This document shows positions 55,773 to 64,000 of a stretch of DNA of 64,000 bases, in pieces. Each line of letters begins with the position of its first letter. The first letter of the stretch is position 1. A program made the position numbers and the translations under genes. The DNA comes from Deltaproteobacteria bacterium (GTDB lineage: Bacteria > Desulfobacterota > Desulfobaccia > Desulfobaccales > 0-14-0-80-60-11): positions 23,524-87,523 of the forward strand of contig QZIZ01000019.1 of the NCBI GenBank assembly GCA_003599195.1. The letters are read 5' to 3'. The notes under the pieces are model-generated. The model ran no database searches, was not told the origin of the DNA, and was given only the letters and a program-made list of their open reading frames with translations.

Positions 55773-56223
55773 AAATTATTATCAATCATGTTGGGGCAGA
55801 ACGACGGGCTGTCAGGGAGAATGGGACTCCGGCAGGGGCAGGCTGATGGAAACCGCGATAGAAGCGAAGAACGGGGAGGCGGATAACAGGTTTATCCGCA
55901 GATGGGCAAGGGTTGCAGGGGAAATGCATCCGGGGGCGGGCCACGCAGGATGCGCCGCGGGCGCGAGGGCGCGCTTCGTCATATCTCCTCCTTCTGCCTA
56001 CGGGGTTAGCTGCCGGGCTCGGACAGGAGGTTGCTTGCCCTACCGCGTTGAGCGGATTCGCCCCCGAAATTGGGTCCCCCGCTTCTCCGGCTGGGGGCCG
56101 GAGAACTCGGCGTTTGGCCCGGATTGTCAGGCCAATTTGCTCTTATTTACTCTTTTTCCAAGGGAAGTCAATGGGAATCTGTGTCCCTTTGTGTCTCTGT
56201 GCCTTTGTGGTGGATTTTTTGGA

Positions 56224-57192
56224 TTAAATAGGAGGATGCCGATATCCCGGAGAAGACCCGCCGCCGGAGCCGCCGGTGATTTCCATCGGCATGCCGGTCT
56301 GCTCTTCCACCGTCTGCATCACTTTGGTCATGTTCACCTGATCGCTCAAACCCCGCTGCTCCAACATTTCCAAGACATGGAGCAACATGGAGCGGATTTT
56401 CATGTAGACGTCCTCGTGCACGGAGAGAAAGACCCGGCCATGGAGGAAACCGATCTTGGCGGGCTCGTAGATATATTCCACCGACGCGCCTTTGGGCACC
56501 ATGGGAAATAGTTTCTTGATATGCTCCGGGTACATGCGGGTGCAGCCGTGGCTCACCAGCCGCCCGACGCCCAGGGGCATATGGGTGCCGTGGATGCCGT
56601 AATCCCCCCACGACAATGTGAGCTTATATTCCCCCAGGGGATTGTCCTCTCCCGGCGGCATCACGGCCATGCCGTATTTCTTTTGCAGCGACTTGGGGAT
56701 ATGCCAGGAGGGATTGATCTTTTTTTCCACCACCTTAAAGGTCCCAGAAGGGGTCTTGAAGTCCAGCACCCCCATGCCGATGGGAAAGGTATAGACCTCG
56801 GTGGGGGTCTTGAAGAAGTAAAGGCGCATCTCCCCGGTGTTGACGATGATCTGGCGGCCCCGACTGTCGGGTACGATCCATCTGGTGGGGATCACCATCT
56901 CCGCGCCCGCGGGAGGCAAAAAGGGGTCCCAGTTACGGTGAAGCGCCCCGATCTCCGAGTAGCCCAGGCCGTAGTGGCGGGCGATGTCCAGCAGATCGTC
57001 CCCCTTCTGCACCACGTGGCGCTGCAGGTTGCCCACCACCGTCACCGCCTGGGGGTCAATGCCGCTCCTTGTGGCCGGGGGATGAATGGTAAAAGGACCG
57101 GCCGCGGCCGCGGGCAGGGCCGGGAAAAATATAACCCAACCGATCAAAGTCAAAATCAACTTCACCATGGCTGACACCATTTTCCTTCTCAA
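56224..57192 (-). CDS. L,D-transpeptidase (YkuD) with LysM
   Basis: HVVQKGDDLLDIARHYGLGYSEIGALHRNWDP; YKLTLSWGDYGIHGTHMPLGVGRLVSHGCTRMYPEHIKKLF. Confidence 0.92.
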   Translation of the reverse strand: MRRKMVSAMVKLILTLIGWVIFFPALPAAAAGPFTIHPPATRSGIDPQAVTVVGNLQRHVVQKGDDLLDIARHYGLGYSEIGALHRNWDPFLPPAGAEMVIPTRWIVPDSRGRQIIVNTGEMRLYFFKTPTEVYTFPIGMGVLDFKTPSGTFKVVEKKINPSWHIPKSLQKKYGMAVMPPGEDNPLGEYKLTLSWGDYGIHGTHMPLGVGRLVSHGCTRMYPEHIKKLFPMVPKGASVEYIYEPAKIGFLHGRVFLSVHEDVYMKIRSMLLHVLEMLEQRGLSDQVNMTKVMQTVEEQTGMPMEITGGSGGGSSPGYRHPPI

Positions 57193-57228
57193 AACTGCTG
57201 AGCAAACAACTTCTAACTCCGGTTGGGG

Positions 57229-57318
57229 GAAAAGGGCAAAAGGTTAAAAGGGGAAAAGGAAGGCGATGTGATCTGTCACATCCCTTCCCTCTTCCCCTTT
57301 TCCCCTTTTTCCCTTAAC
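57229..57318. terminator. Purine/pyrimidine inverted repeat with inner hairpin between ldt and mtnA
   Basis: ggggaaaagggcaaaaggttaaaaggggaaaaggaag[gcGATGTGAtctgTCACATC]ccttccctcttccccttttccccttttccctt. Confidence 0.55.
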
Positions 57319-58384
57319 CCTTCCTTAAGGCCTTCAAACTGCTGGCGTAAGGCGGCCGGGCCACTCCCCCTTCGGTGATAATGCCGGAGATCAGGTCGCT
57401 GGGAGTGACGTCAAAGGCCAGGTTCAGGGCCTGGGCGTCGGCGGGAGCCACGGGTTGGCCCCAGAGGTGGGTGATCTCCGCTCCGGAGCGTTCCTCCACC
57501 GGAATATGGCTGCCGTCGGGGATGGAAAAATCAAAGGTGGACAGGGGTGCGGCCACATAAAAGGGAATGCCGTGATAATGGGCCATCACTGCCACCCCGT
57601 AAGTGCCGATCTTGTTGGCGGTGTCGCCGTTGGCGGCGATGCGGTCCGCGCCGACGATGGCCAGGTCCACCAGGCCCTTGGCCATCAGGGCCGCGGCCGC
57701 GCCGTCCGGGATCAGGGTGTAGGGGATGCCGATTTTGCTCAACTCCCAGGTGGTGAGGCGGGCGCCCTGGAGCAGCGGCCGGGTTTCATCCACCCACACG
57801 GAAAAACGCTTCCCCGCCTCCTTTGCTGCCCTCAGCACCCCCAGGGCCGTGCCGTAGGCCCCGGTGGCCAGCGCGCCGGTGTTGCAATGGGTGATCACCC
57901 GCATGCCTTCTTTGATCACCGCCTGCCCGGCCTGGGCCATGCGGCGGTTAATGGTCTCGTCTTCCTTGAGCATGGCCTGAGCCTCGGCCACCAGCCGCTC
58001 TTTTAACAGCCCCACCGGTTCGCCCGCATGGGCCTGGGCCAGGTTTTGCATCCGGTCCAGGGCCCAAAAAAGGTTCACCGCGGTGGGCCGGGCCGCGGCG
58101 ATTTCCCGGCAGATGTGGTCGAATTTACCGGCAAACTCCCGGGGGTCCTCGGTCTTTAACTCCAAGGCCCCCAGGGCCGCGCCCATGGCCGCGGCCACGC
58201 CGATGGCCGGCGCGCCCCTGATGGCAAGCGTCCGGATGGCCTCGATGACCTCGCGGTAATCGGTGATTTCCAGGTAAATCTCCTCCCGGGGCAGCTTGCG
58301 CTGGTCCAGGAGCTTGACCTTGTTGATATCCCAACAGATGCTGCAATATGGGGTCATTTGTTCTCCTATTAGATTATTTCTCAC
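57314..58384 (-). CDS. mtnA: S-methyl-5-thioribose-1-phosphate isomerase
   Basis: IRTLAIRGAPAIGVAAAMG...THCNTGALATGAYGTALGVLRAAKEAGKRFSVWVDETRPLLQGARLTTWEL...AIVGADRIAANGDTANKIGTYGVAVMA. Confidence 0.94.
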   Translation of the reverse strand: MRNNLIGEQMTPYCSICWDINKVKLLDQRKLPREEIYLEITDYREVIEAIRTLAIRGAPAIGVAAAMGAALGALELKTEDPREFAGKFDHICREIAAARPTAVNLFWALDRMQNLAQAHAGEPVGLLKERLVAEAQAMLKEDETINRRMAQAGQAVIKEGMRVITHCNTGALATGAYGTALGVLRAAKEAGKRFSVWVDETRPLLQGARLTTWELSKIGIPYTLIPDGAAAALMAKGLVDLAIVGADRIAANGDTANKIGTYGVAVMAHYHGIPFYVAAPLSTFDFSIPDGSHIPVEERSGAEITHLWGQPVAPADAQALNLAFDVTPSDLISGIITEGGVARPPYASSLKALRKG

Positions 58385-58415
58385 GTAAAGACGCTAAGGC
58401 GCAGAGACGCAATAT

Positions 58416-59846
58416 TTATTTTTGTAGGAGACGCCGAAAAATCTCGTTCGCCAGCTGCGGATTGGCCTGGCCCTTGGTCTGCCGCATCAGTTGGCCCACG
58501 AAAAAGCCCATGACCTTGGTCTTGCCGGCCTTAAAGTCCGCCACTTCCTTGGGGTGGGCCTTAATAATTTCCTGGGCCGCGGCTTCCAGGGCGCCGGTGT
58601 CGCTGATCTGCTCCAGCCCCTTTTCTTTGACGATGGCCTCGGGGTCCTGGCCCCCGGCCCACATCTCCTCAAAGACCTTTTTGGCCTGGGAAGCGCTGAT
58701 GGTCCCCTTCTCCACCAGGGTAAGCAGCCGGGCCAGGGCCTCAGGGGTGATGCGGCAGGCGGCCAGGCCCGCTTCTTCTTTTTTCAATTCCCGGAGCAGT
58801 TCCACCATGATCCAGTTGCTCACCTGCTTGGGCTGGGGGAACTCTTTAACGCAGGCCTCGAAGTAGTCGGCCAGGGCCTTGTCCCCGGTGAGGACTTCGG
58901 CGTCATATTCCGGCAGGCCGTATTGATCCCGGAACCTCCGGCTCCGGGCCGCGGGCAGCTCCGGCAGGCCTTGCCGCAGGGATGCCAGCCAGGCGTCAGC
59001 GATCTTGACCGGCACCAGGTCCGGGTCCGGGAAATAGCGGTAATCGTGGGCCTCTTCCTTGCCCCGCATGGAGACGGTCTGGCCCTGGGCCGCATCCCAG
59101 AGGCGGGTCTCCTGAATGATCTCCTTGCCCGCGTCCAAAAGCGCCCGCTGCCTCTTGATTTCGTATTCCAGGGCTTGGCGGACGAACCGGAAGGAGTTCA
59201 TGTTTTTGAGCTCCGCCTTGGTGCCGAACTCAGCCCGGCCCACGGGCCTCAGCGATATATTGGCGTCGCAGCGGAGCGACCCCTCCTCCATGTTGCCGTC
59301 GCAGATCTCCAGGTAGAGCAGGATATTGCGCAGGCCCTTGAAATACTCCACCGCTTCTTCCGGGGTGCGCAGGTCCGGCTCGCTGACGATCTCGATCAAG
59401 GGCACGCCGGTGCGGTTGAAGTCTACAAAGCTCACCGGCCGGTGTTCGCTGTGGATGAGCTTGCCCGCGTCTTCTTCCATGTGGATGCGGGTAATACCGA
59501 TGCGCTTCACCCCGCCGTTCACCCGGATGTCGAGGTGCCCGTGCTCCGCCAGGGGCTGCTCGTACTGGGAAATCTGGTAGCCCTTGGGGAGGTCCGGGTA
59601 AAAGTAATTTTTCCGGGCGAAGACCGATTCGGGGTTGACGCGGCAGCCGGTGGCCAGGGCCATTTTCAGGGCGAACTCCACGGCCCGCCGGTTCAAAACC
59701 GGCAGCGACCCCGGCATCCCCAGGCAGACCTCGCACACCTGGGTATTGGGCGGGGCTCCGAAGGCAGTGGCGCAGCCGCAAAAGATCTTGCTGGAGGTCA
59801 GGAGCTCGGCGTGGATTTCCAGCCCGATGACCGCTTCGTAATTCAT
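58416..59846 (-). CDS. gatB: Aspartyl/glutamyl-tRNA(Asn/Gln) amidotransferase subunit B
   Basis: [66 protein letters not shown]... Confidence 0.96.
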   Translation of the reverse strand: MNYEAVIGLEIHAELLTSSKIFCGCATAFGAPPNTQVCEVCLGMPGSLPVLNRRAVEFALKMALATGCRVNPESVFARKNYFYPDLPKGYQISQYEQPLAEHGHLDIRVNGGVKRIGITRIHMEEDAGKLIHSEHRPVSFVDFNRTGVPLIEIVSEPDLRTPEEAVEYFKGLRNILLYLEICDGNMEEGSLRCDANISLRPVGRAEFGTKAELKNMNSFRFVRQALEYEIKRQRALLDAGKEIIQETRLWDAAQGQTVSMRGKEEAHDYRYFPDPDLVPVKIADAWLASLRQGLPELPAARSRRFRDQYGLPEYDAEVLTGDKALADYFEACVKEFPQPKQVSNWIMVELLRELKKEEAGLAACRITPEALARLLTLVEKGTISASQAKKVFEEMWAGGQDPEAIVKEKGLEQISDTGALEAAAQEIIKAHPKEVADFKAGKTKVMGFFVGQLMRQTKGQANPQLANEIFRRLLQK

Positions 59847-60053
59847 AATATCAACCTGAGTTAGGGAAAGACCGGTGAGGAAAGGTTCCCGATTTCTGCT
59901 TAAAATATGGTTTAAAATATCCCAACGCCTAGAACTCTGTCAAGTCGGGGCCTGGTGGCGTTTTTCGTTTTCCGTAGGGATATTCTGGGAGATGCACAAT
60001 CCTCTTGGCCTCAGAAGATAGATACGTTAAATTAACCTGGCTTGTGCCTTCTT

Positions 60054-60088
60054 ACCGAAGACCGATGACCAAAGACCGAAGACCAAAA
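60054..60088. repeat. ACCGAAG heptamer tandem repeat (5 units) upstream of fabD
   Basis: accgaag accgatg accaaag accgaag accaaaa. Confidence 0.85.
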
Positions 60089-60100
60089 ATGAGGTGAAGC

Positions 60101-61051
60101 ATGTCCCGATTAGCCTTTCTCTTCCCCGGCCAGGGGTCCCAATACGTGGGCATGGGCCAGGACCTTTATGAGACGGACCCTCAGGCCCGGGAGCTTTTTC
60201 ACACCGCGGAGGAGACCACCGGCCTGCCCTTGCGGCGTCTCTGTTTCGAGGGACCCATGGAGGAGCTCACGGAAACGGTCAATCTCCAGCCCGCGGTCAC
60301 CCTGGTGAATCTCTGTCTTTATCAGGCTCTTGCAGCCGCCGGGGTCACCCCCCAGGCGGTGTGCGGCCACAGTCTGGGGGAATACAGCGCCCTGTTCGCC
60401 GCCGGGGTCCTGAGCGCGGCCGACACCCTGGCCGCGGTCAAGGAAAGGGGCCGCCTCATGCAGCGGGAGGCGGAAAAGCATCCCGGCGCGATGGCGGCTA
60501 TCATTGGCCTGGCGCCGGAAAAGCTGGCCGCGCTGTTGGAGCCGCTGGTCAGCCAGGGGCCCCTGGCCCTGGCCAATTTCAACACCCAGGAGCAAACGGT
60601 GGTTTCGGGTTCCCCGGAAATGGTGGCCAGGGCCGCGGAAGTCTGCAAGGCCGCGGGGGCCCGGGCCGTGCCCCTGAAAGTCTCCGGGGCCTGGCACTCC
60701 CCCTTGATGACGGACGCGTCCCCGGATTTTGCGGCCTTTCTCGGGACCTTGCAATTTCAAGCGCCCCGGCTCTCCATCTATCTCAACGCCACCGCCGCCG
60801 CGGAGACCGACCCGGAGCGCCTGCGCCGGGCCATGGGCGGCCAGCTTACTTCCCCGGTGCGTTGGGCCGGACTCATCCTCAATCTGAAGAACGCAGGCAT
60901 CGACACCTGGGTGGAGGTAGGCCCCAAGAACGTGCTTAAGGGCCTGGTGCGGAAAATTCTCCCCCAGGAGCCGGCGGAGAGGTTCTTTAATGTGGAAAAC
61001 CGGGAGAGCCTGGGTAAGTTTGTGGACGCTTGGAAGGCTTTAAAAGGATAA
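60101..61051 (+). CDS. fabD: Malonyl-CoA:ACP transacylase
   Basis: FLFPGQGSQYVGMGQDLYE...AVCGHSLGEYSALFAAGVLS...GAWHSPLM. Confidence 0.95.
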   Translation: MSRLAFLFPGQGSQYVGMGQDLYETDPQARELFHTAEETTGLPLRRLCFEGPMEELTETVNLQPAVTLVNLCLYQALAAAGVTPQAVCGHSLGEYSALFAAGVLSAADTLAAVKERGRLMQREAEKHPGAMAAIIGLAPEKLAALLEPLVSQGPLALANFNTQEQTVVSGSPEMVARAAEVCKAAGARAVPLKVSGAWHSPLMTDASPDFAAFLGTLQFQAPRLSIYLNATAAAETDPERLRRAMGGQLTSPVRWAGLILNLKNAGIDTWVEVGPKNVLKGLVRKILPQEPAERFFNVENRESLGKFVDAWKALKG

Positions 61052-61096
61052 CCTCACGCAAAGACGCCAAGGCGCAAAGAAAAGACGCAAGATAAA

Positions 61097-61130
61097 AAAA
61101 TAGGGACACTAATGAAAGTGTCCCTATTTT
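61097..61130. terminator. Bidirectional intrinsic terminator
   Basis: AAAATAGGGACACT-aatgaa-AGTGTCCCTATTTT between convergent fabD and the PilZ-like gene. Confidence 0.85.
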
Positions 61131-61144
61131 GTATCAATTACCTT

Positions 61145-61429
61145 TTAAACGATGTCCAGGAAAAATTCCACACCCACCAGGAAGCACCCGGGTTTGTCGG
61201 GTGCGGGGAGGGTCCAGATCACCTGCCCCCAATGGTGCGTCTCCTTTCCGTCTCCCGATCGCTGGTAGCTGAACTCCAGACTGTCTCCGGGGGAGAATAT
61301 CAGGGGAGTTTCCAGTTTGGCTCCCAAGGTGCTGTGGTCCAGCACAAAACTGTCGTCCCGGGGTTGGCGGTTGATCTCTTTGATCTGGATTAACTCAACG
61401 ATGCGCGGTACGCGCCGCCTCTCTTCCAT
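61145..61429 (-). CDS. PilZ-domain-like protein
   Basis: MEERRRVPRIVELIQIKEINRQPRDDSFVLDHSTLGAKLETPLIFSPGDSLEFSYQ...VGVEFFLDIV. Confidence 0.6.
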   Translation of the reverse strand: MEERRRVPRIVELIQIKEINRQPRDDSFVLDHSTLGAKLETPLIFSPGDSLEFSYQRSGDGKETHHWGQVIWTLPAPDKPGCFLVGVEFFLDIV

Positions 61430-61620
61430 AGGCCTTCCCGTTTACTGATGATAACACCCCTGATTGTCCAAGTTGCCCTCAGGCTTAAATCATCGCCCAA
61501 TAAAGGCCACAGGGGAGAAAGGCTTTCCCGCCAGGGAGGCGCTTCTGCCGCGCCAGGGCGAGCGAAACCTTAGCTATGCTTATTTATCGGCAGATTTGTT
61601 AAAGGGAAAAATTTCGGGGG

Positions 61621-63870
61621 TTATTTCTCCGACATGACCGTCACCGGGACCCAATCCGGACCAGGCGGATCTTTCAGGAGTTTTTTGCACAGGAGCCGGT
61701 AGCGCCGGCCCAACGAATCATGGGGCCTGAGATGCAGGGCCTCGTCCAACGCGGCGACGCTTTCCGCCCATTGCCTGGTCCGGAAGAAAGTAAGGGCCTG
61801 GTCAAAGGCCTCCAGGAACCGGGCCAACTCCGGCTCCGGGGTCCCTTCACCCATCAGTTCATAGATTTCCTGGGGCTGGGCCTTGCCCTTAACCTGCACC
61901 AGGTCCACTTTCCGCAGGATAAAAGCATCCCCCAGGGCCTTGGCGGTGGCCTCGCTCACAAGAATATCGGTGCCGAAATATTTGTTGAGCCCTTCCAGGC
62001 GGGAGGCCAGATTAACGTTGTCGCCGATGGCGGTGTAATCGAAGAGGCGGTCGGAGCCCATATTCCCCACGGCCGCCACCCCGGAGTTGACGCCCACGCC
62101 GATGCGGAATTGGGGCCGGCCTGCGGTGGCCCATTCCTTCCCCAAGTCCCGCAGGGCGGCCGTCATGTGCAGGGCCGTGCGGCAGGCCCTGGGGGCATGG
62201 TCCGCAAGTTCCAAAGGCGCGCCGAACAGGGCCATGATGGCGTCGCCGATATATTTGTCAATGGTGCCCCCATGCTCGATGATGATATTGCTCATGGGGT
62301 TCAGAAAGTCGTGGAGCAGGGCCACCAGGTCTTCGGGATCCAGGTTTTCCGACAAGGTGGTGAAACCCCGGATGTCCGTAAAAAGGATGGTAAGTTCCCG
62401 GCGTTCGCCGCCCAGCCGCAGGTTGTCCGGGTGTTTCAGGATTTCATGGACCACTGCCGGCGCCACATAAGCCTCGAAGGTCCGGCGGACCCGCAATCTT
62501 TCCTTCTCTTCCTGCATGAAGCGATGGACGGTAAAGCCCACATTAATAATGCCGATATACAGCAGCGGGTAAAAGAGATCCAGTTGCCAGCCCCGGGTGA
62601 ACAGAAGGTAATTGCCGCCGGCGAAAATGACCGCCAGGGCCAGGGTGAAGGCGATAGACCGGAACGCGGACAGTTGCGGCAAAGCCCAACCCAGGATGAT
62701 TCCCAAGACCAGGAGGATCAGTACCGACCAGCCCAGTGCAAAGGGAAGCTTCTGCATATACCTGCCGCTTAAAAGATTATCTATTACCGCCGCGTGAATA
62801 TCTATCCCCGGATGATTCCCGGAAAACGGGGTGACCCGGAGGTCATAGATGCCCACCGCGGTGGCGCCCATGAGGACGATTTTATCTTTCAAGGCATTGG
62901 GCGGAATGCGGCCTTCCATGACTGCGGCCGCGGAATAGGTGGGAAAGACCCCCGGGCCTCCCAGATAATTGATGAGGAGGCGGCCGAAGCGGTCCACCGG
63001 CACTTTCCGGGCTCCCAATCTGACTTCTTTCACTCCCAGTTGGGTCAGGGTAATACCCAAAGGAGGCCGGCCCCAATAATGATCCATGGTGACCAGGGTC
63101 AGGGGTGCGAAGAAGTCGGGGCCGTAGAGGATAGCCAGGGGGGTCCAGCGGACGATGCCGTCATCATCGGGCGTCATGTTGAAATAACCGCCGCCGGCTG
63201 CGGCCGCGGTGATTTCCGGAAGATTGACCTGCACCCCCCCCGCCGCCATCAAGGGGGAACTGCCGGGCTTGATCTCTTCCAACTGGCGCACCACGTTATA
63301 AGTGGAAGCCCGGATGTAGGACTCGCCCATCAGCTCTGCGGCCTGCAACCCCCGCACCGTTCCCCCCACGTCCCGGAAGAAGAACCCCAATACCGTGGGC
63401 GGCTCCCGGCCGATAACCCGGGCCAGTTGCCGGTCCACATCCGCCCGGCGCTCTTCCTGCTCCAGGAGATTCAGCAGCTCGGGCGTGGCTTTGCCGCGTC
63501 CGGTGATCTCCCGGCGCAGATTGGCGAGGGTCCGCACCGCCGCGCTCTCCTCCCGTTCGGCAAAGACGATATCCAGGCCTATCACCCGGGGGCCTGCTTC
63601 CTTCACCTTGGAGAACAGCCGGGCCTGGATTTCCCGGGACCAGGGCCAGCGCCCCACCTTCTGGAGGGATGCGTCGTCGATGCCGATAATGGCGATTTCC
63701 GGAACAGGGGTCAGCGGGCCCCGGTAACGGAACTTGAGGTCGTAGAATTTCAGCTCCAGGAATTCCGTGAACGCGGGACGCCAGATCAGCAGGGCGACCA
63801 CCACCAGGGTCACGGCGGCCACCCAGCGGCCGGGAAAGGTCTTAAAAAGGGAGGCGAAGCGGCGGAGCAT
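61621..63870 (-). CDS. CHASE2-domain class III adenylate/guanylate cyclase
   Basis: CHASE2: IAIIGIDDASLQKVGRWPWSREIQARLFSKVKEAGPRVIGLDIVFAE; three TMs; cyclase: LTILFTDIRGFTTLSENLDPEDLVALLHDFLNPMSNIIIEHGGTIDKYIGDAIMALFGAP. Confidence 0.93.
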   Translation of the reverse strand: MLRRFASLFKTFPGRWVAAVTLVVVALLIWRPAFTEFLELKFYDLKFRYRGPLTPVPEIAIIGIDDASLQKVGRWPWSREIQARLFSKVKEAGPRVIGLDIVFAEREESAAVRTLANLRREITGRGKATPELLNLLEQEERRADVDRQLARVIGREPPTVLGFFFRDVGGTVRGLQAAELMGESYIRASTYNVVRQLEEIKPGSSPLMAAGGVQVNLPEITAAAAGGGYFNMTPDDDGIVRWTPLAILYGPDFFAPLTLVTMDHYWGRPPLGITLTQLGVKEVRLGARKVPVDRFGRLLINYLGGPGVFPTYSAAAVMEGRIPPNALKDKIVLMGATAVGIYDLRVTPFSGNHPGIDIHAAVIDNLLSGRYMQKLPFALGWSVLILLVLGIILGWALPQLSAFRSIAFTLALAVIFAGGNYLLFTRGWQLDLFYPLLYIGIINVGFTVHRFMQEEKERLRVRRTFEAYVAPAVVHEILKHPDNLRLGGERRELTILFTDIRGFTTLSENLDPEDLVALLHDFLNPMSNIIIEHGGTIDKYIGDAIMALFGAPLELADHAPRACRTALHMTAALRDLGKEWATAGRPQFRIGVGVNSGVAAVGNMGSDRLFDYTAIGDNVNLASRLEGLNKYFGTDILVSEATAKALGDAFILRKVDLVQVKGKAQPQEIYELMGEGTPEPELARFLEAFDQALTFFRTRQWAESVAALDEALHLRPHDSLGRRYRLLCKKLLKDPPGPDWVPVTVMSEK

Positions 63871-64000
63871 GGTGCGACTATCATACAAAGAATAGCGTTG
63901 AAGAGTCAAAGAAATCTCATGGCAGCCAATCTTTTCTCTACGTCCTCTACGCCTCTGCTTCGAAAAGTTATTGGTGGGGCGGCCGTCCCTGGCCGCCCGA

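Noticed and set aside
55768-56511. 247-aa + strand ORF
   Set aside because: Compositionally odd; overlaps the L,D-transpeptidase 3' end antisense and intergenic repeat-like DNA; no motif.
58491-59864. 457-aa + strand ORF
   Set aside because: Antisense shadow of gatB.
61720-62772. 350-aa + strand ORF
   Set aside because: Antisense shadow of the CHASE2-cyclase gene.

Overview
This is a GC-rich bacterial window of about 64 kb. Gene content suggests a Gram-negative anaerobe of the Desulfobacterota/deltaproteobacterial type, which is an inference. Most of it is densely packed housekeeping genes: thiL, rarA, dnaJ, era, purM, an IMP cyclohydrolase-only PurH, an lptCAB-rpoN-hpf-ptsN-rapZ block, mrp, mtnA, gatB and fabD. 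From about 26 to 44 kb there is an exopolysaccharide locus (Wza/Wzc/Wzx/Wzy-like). It carries two paralogous sugar-nucleotide dehydratases, a CysC + sulfotransferase pair and an embedded di-heme cytochrome c peroxidase. The strongest unexpected signal is at 1237..2076 (-). There, an ArsM/AS3MT-like methyltransferase ORF has an in-frame TGA at the position of a conserved family cysteine. The TGA is followed by an intact family-typical C-terminus and by a hairpin that fits the bacterial SECIS rules, so this is a candidate selenoprotein that standard ORF calling truncates. Other notable items: adjacent TatA- and TatB-like subunits with C-terminal zinc ribbons; a protoglobin-PsiE-like fusion; an AT-rich DUF2971 islet inside the kdsC-lptC block; paired MITE-like hairpins around a permease gene; CCTA/TAGG box clusters at the EPS promoters; and many intergenic repeats sharing a 7-bp period regardless of the repeated word. 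No rRNA, tRNA, CRISPR array or intact transposase was recognised. All family assignments come from reading the translations; no database search was run.
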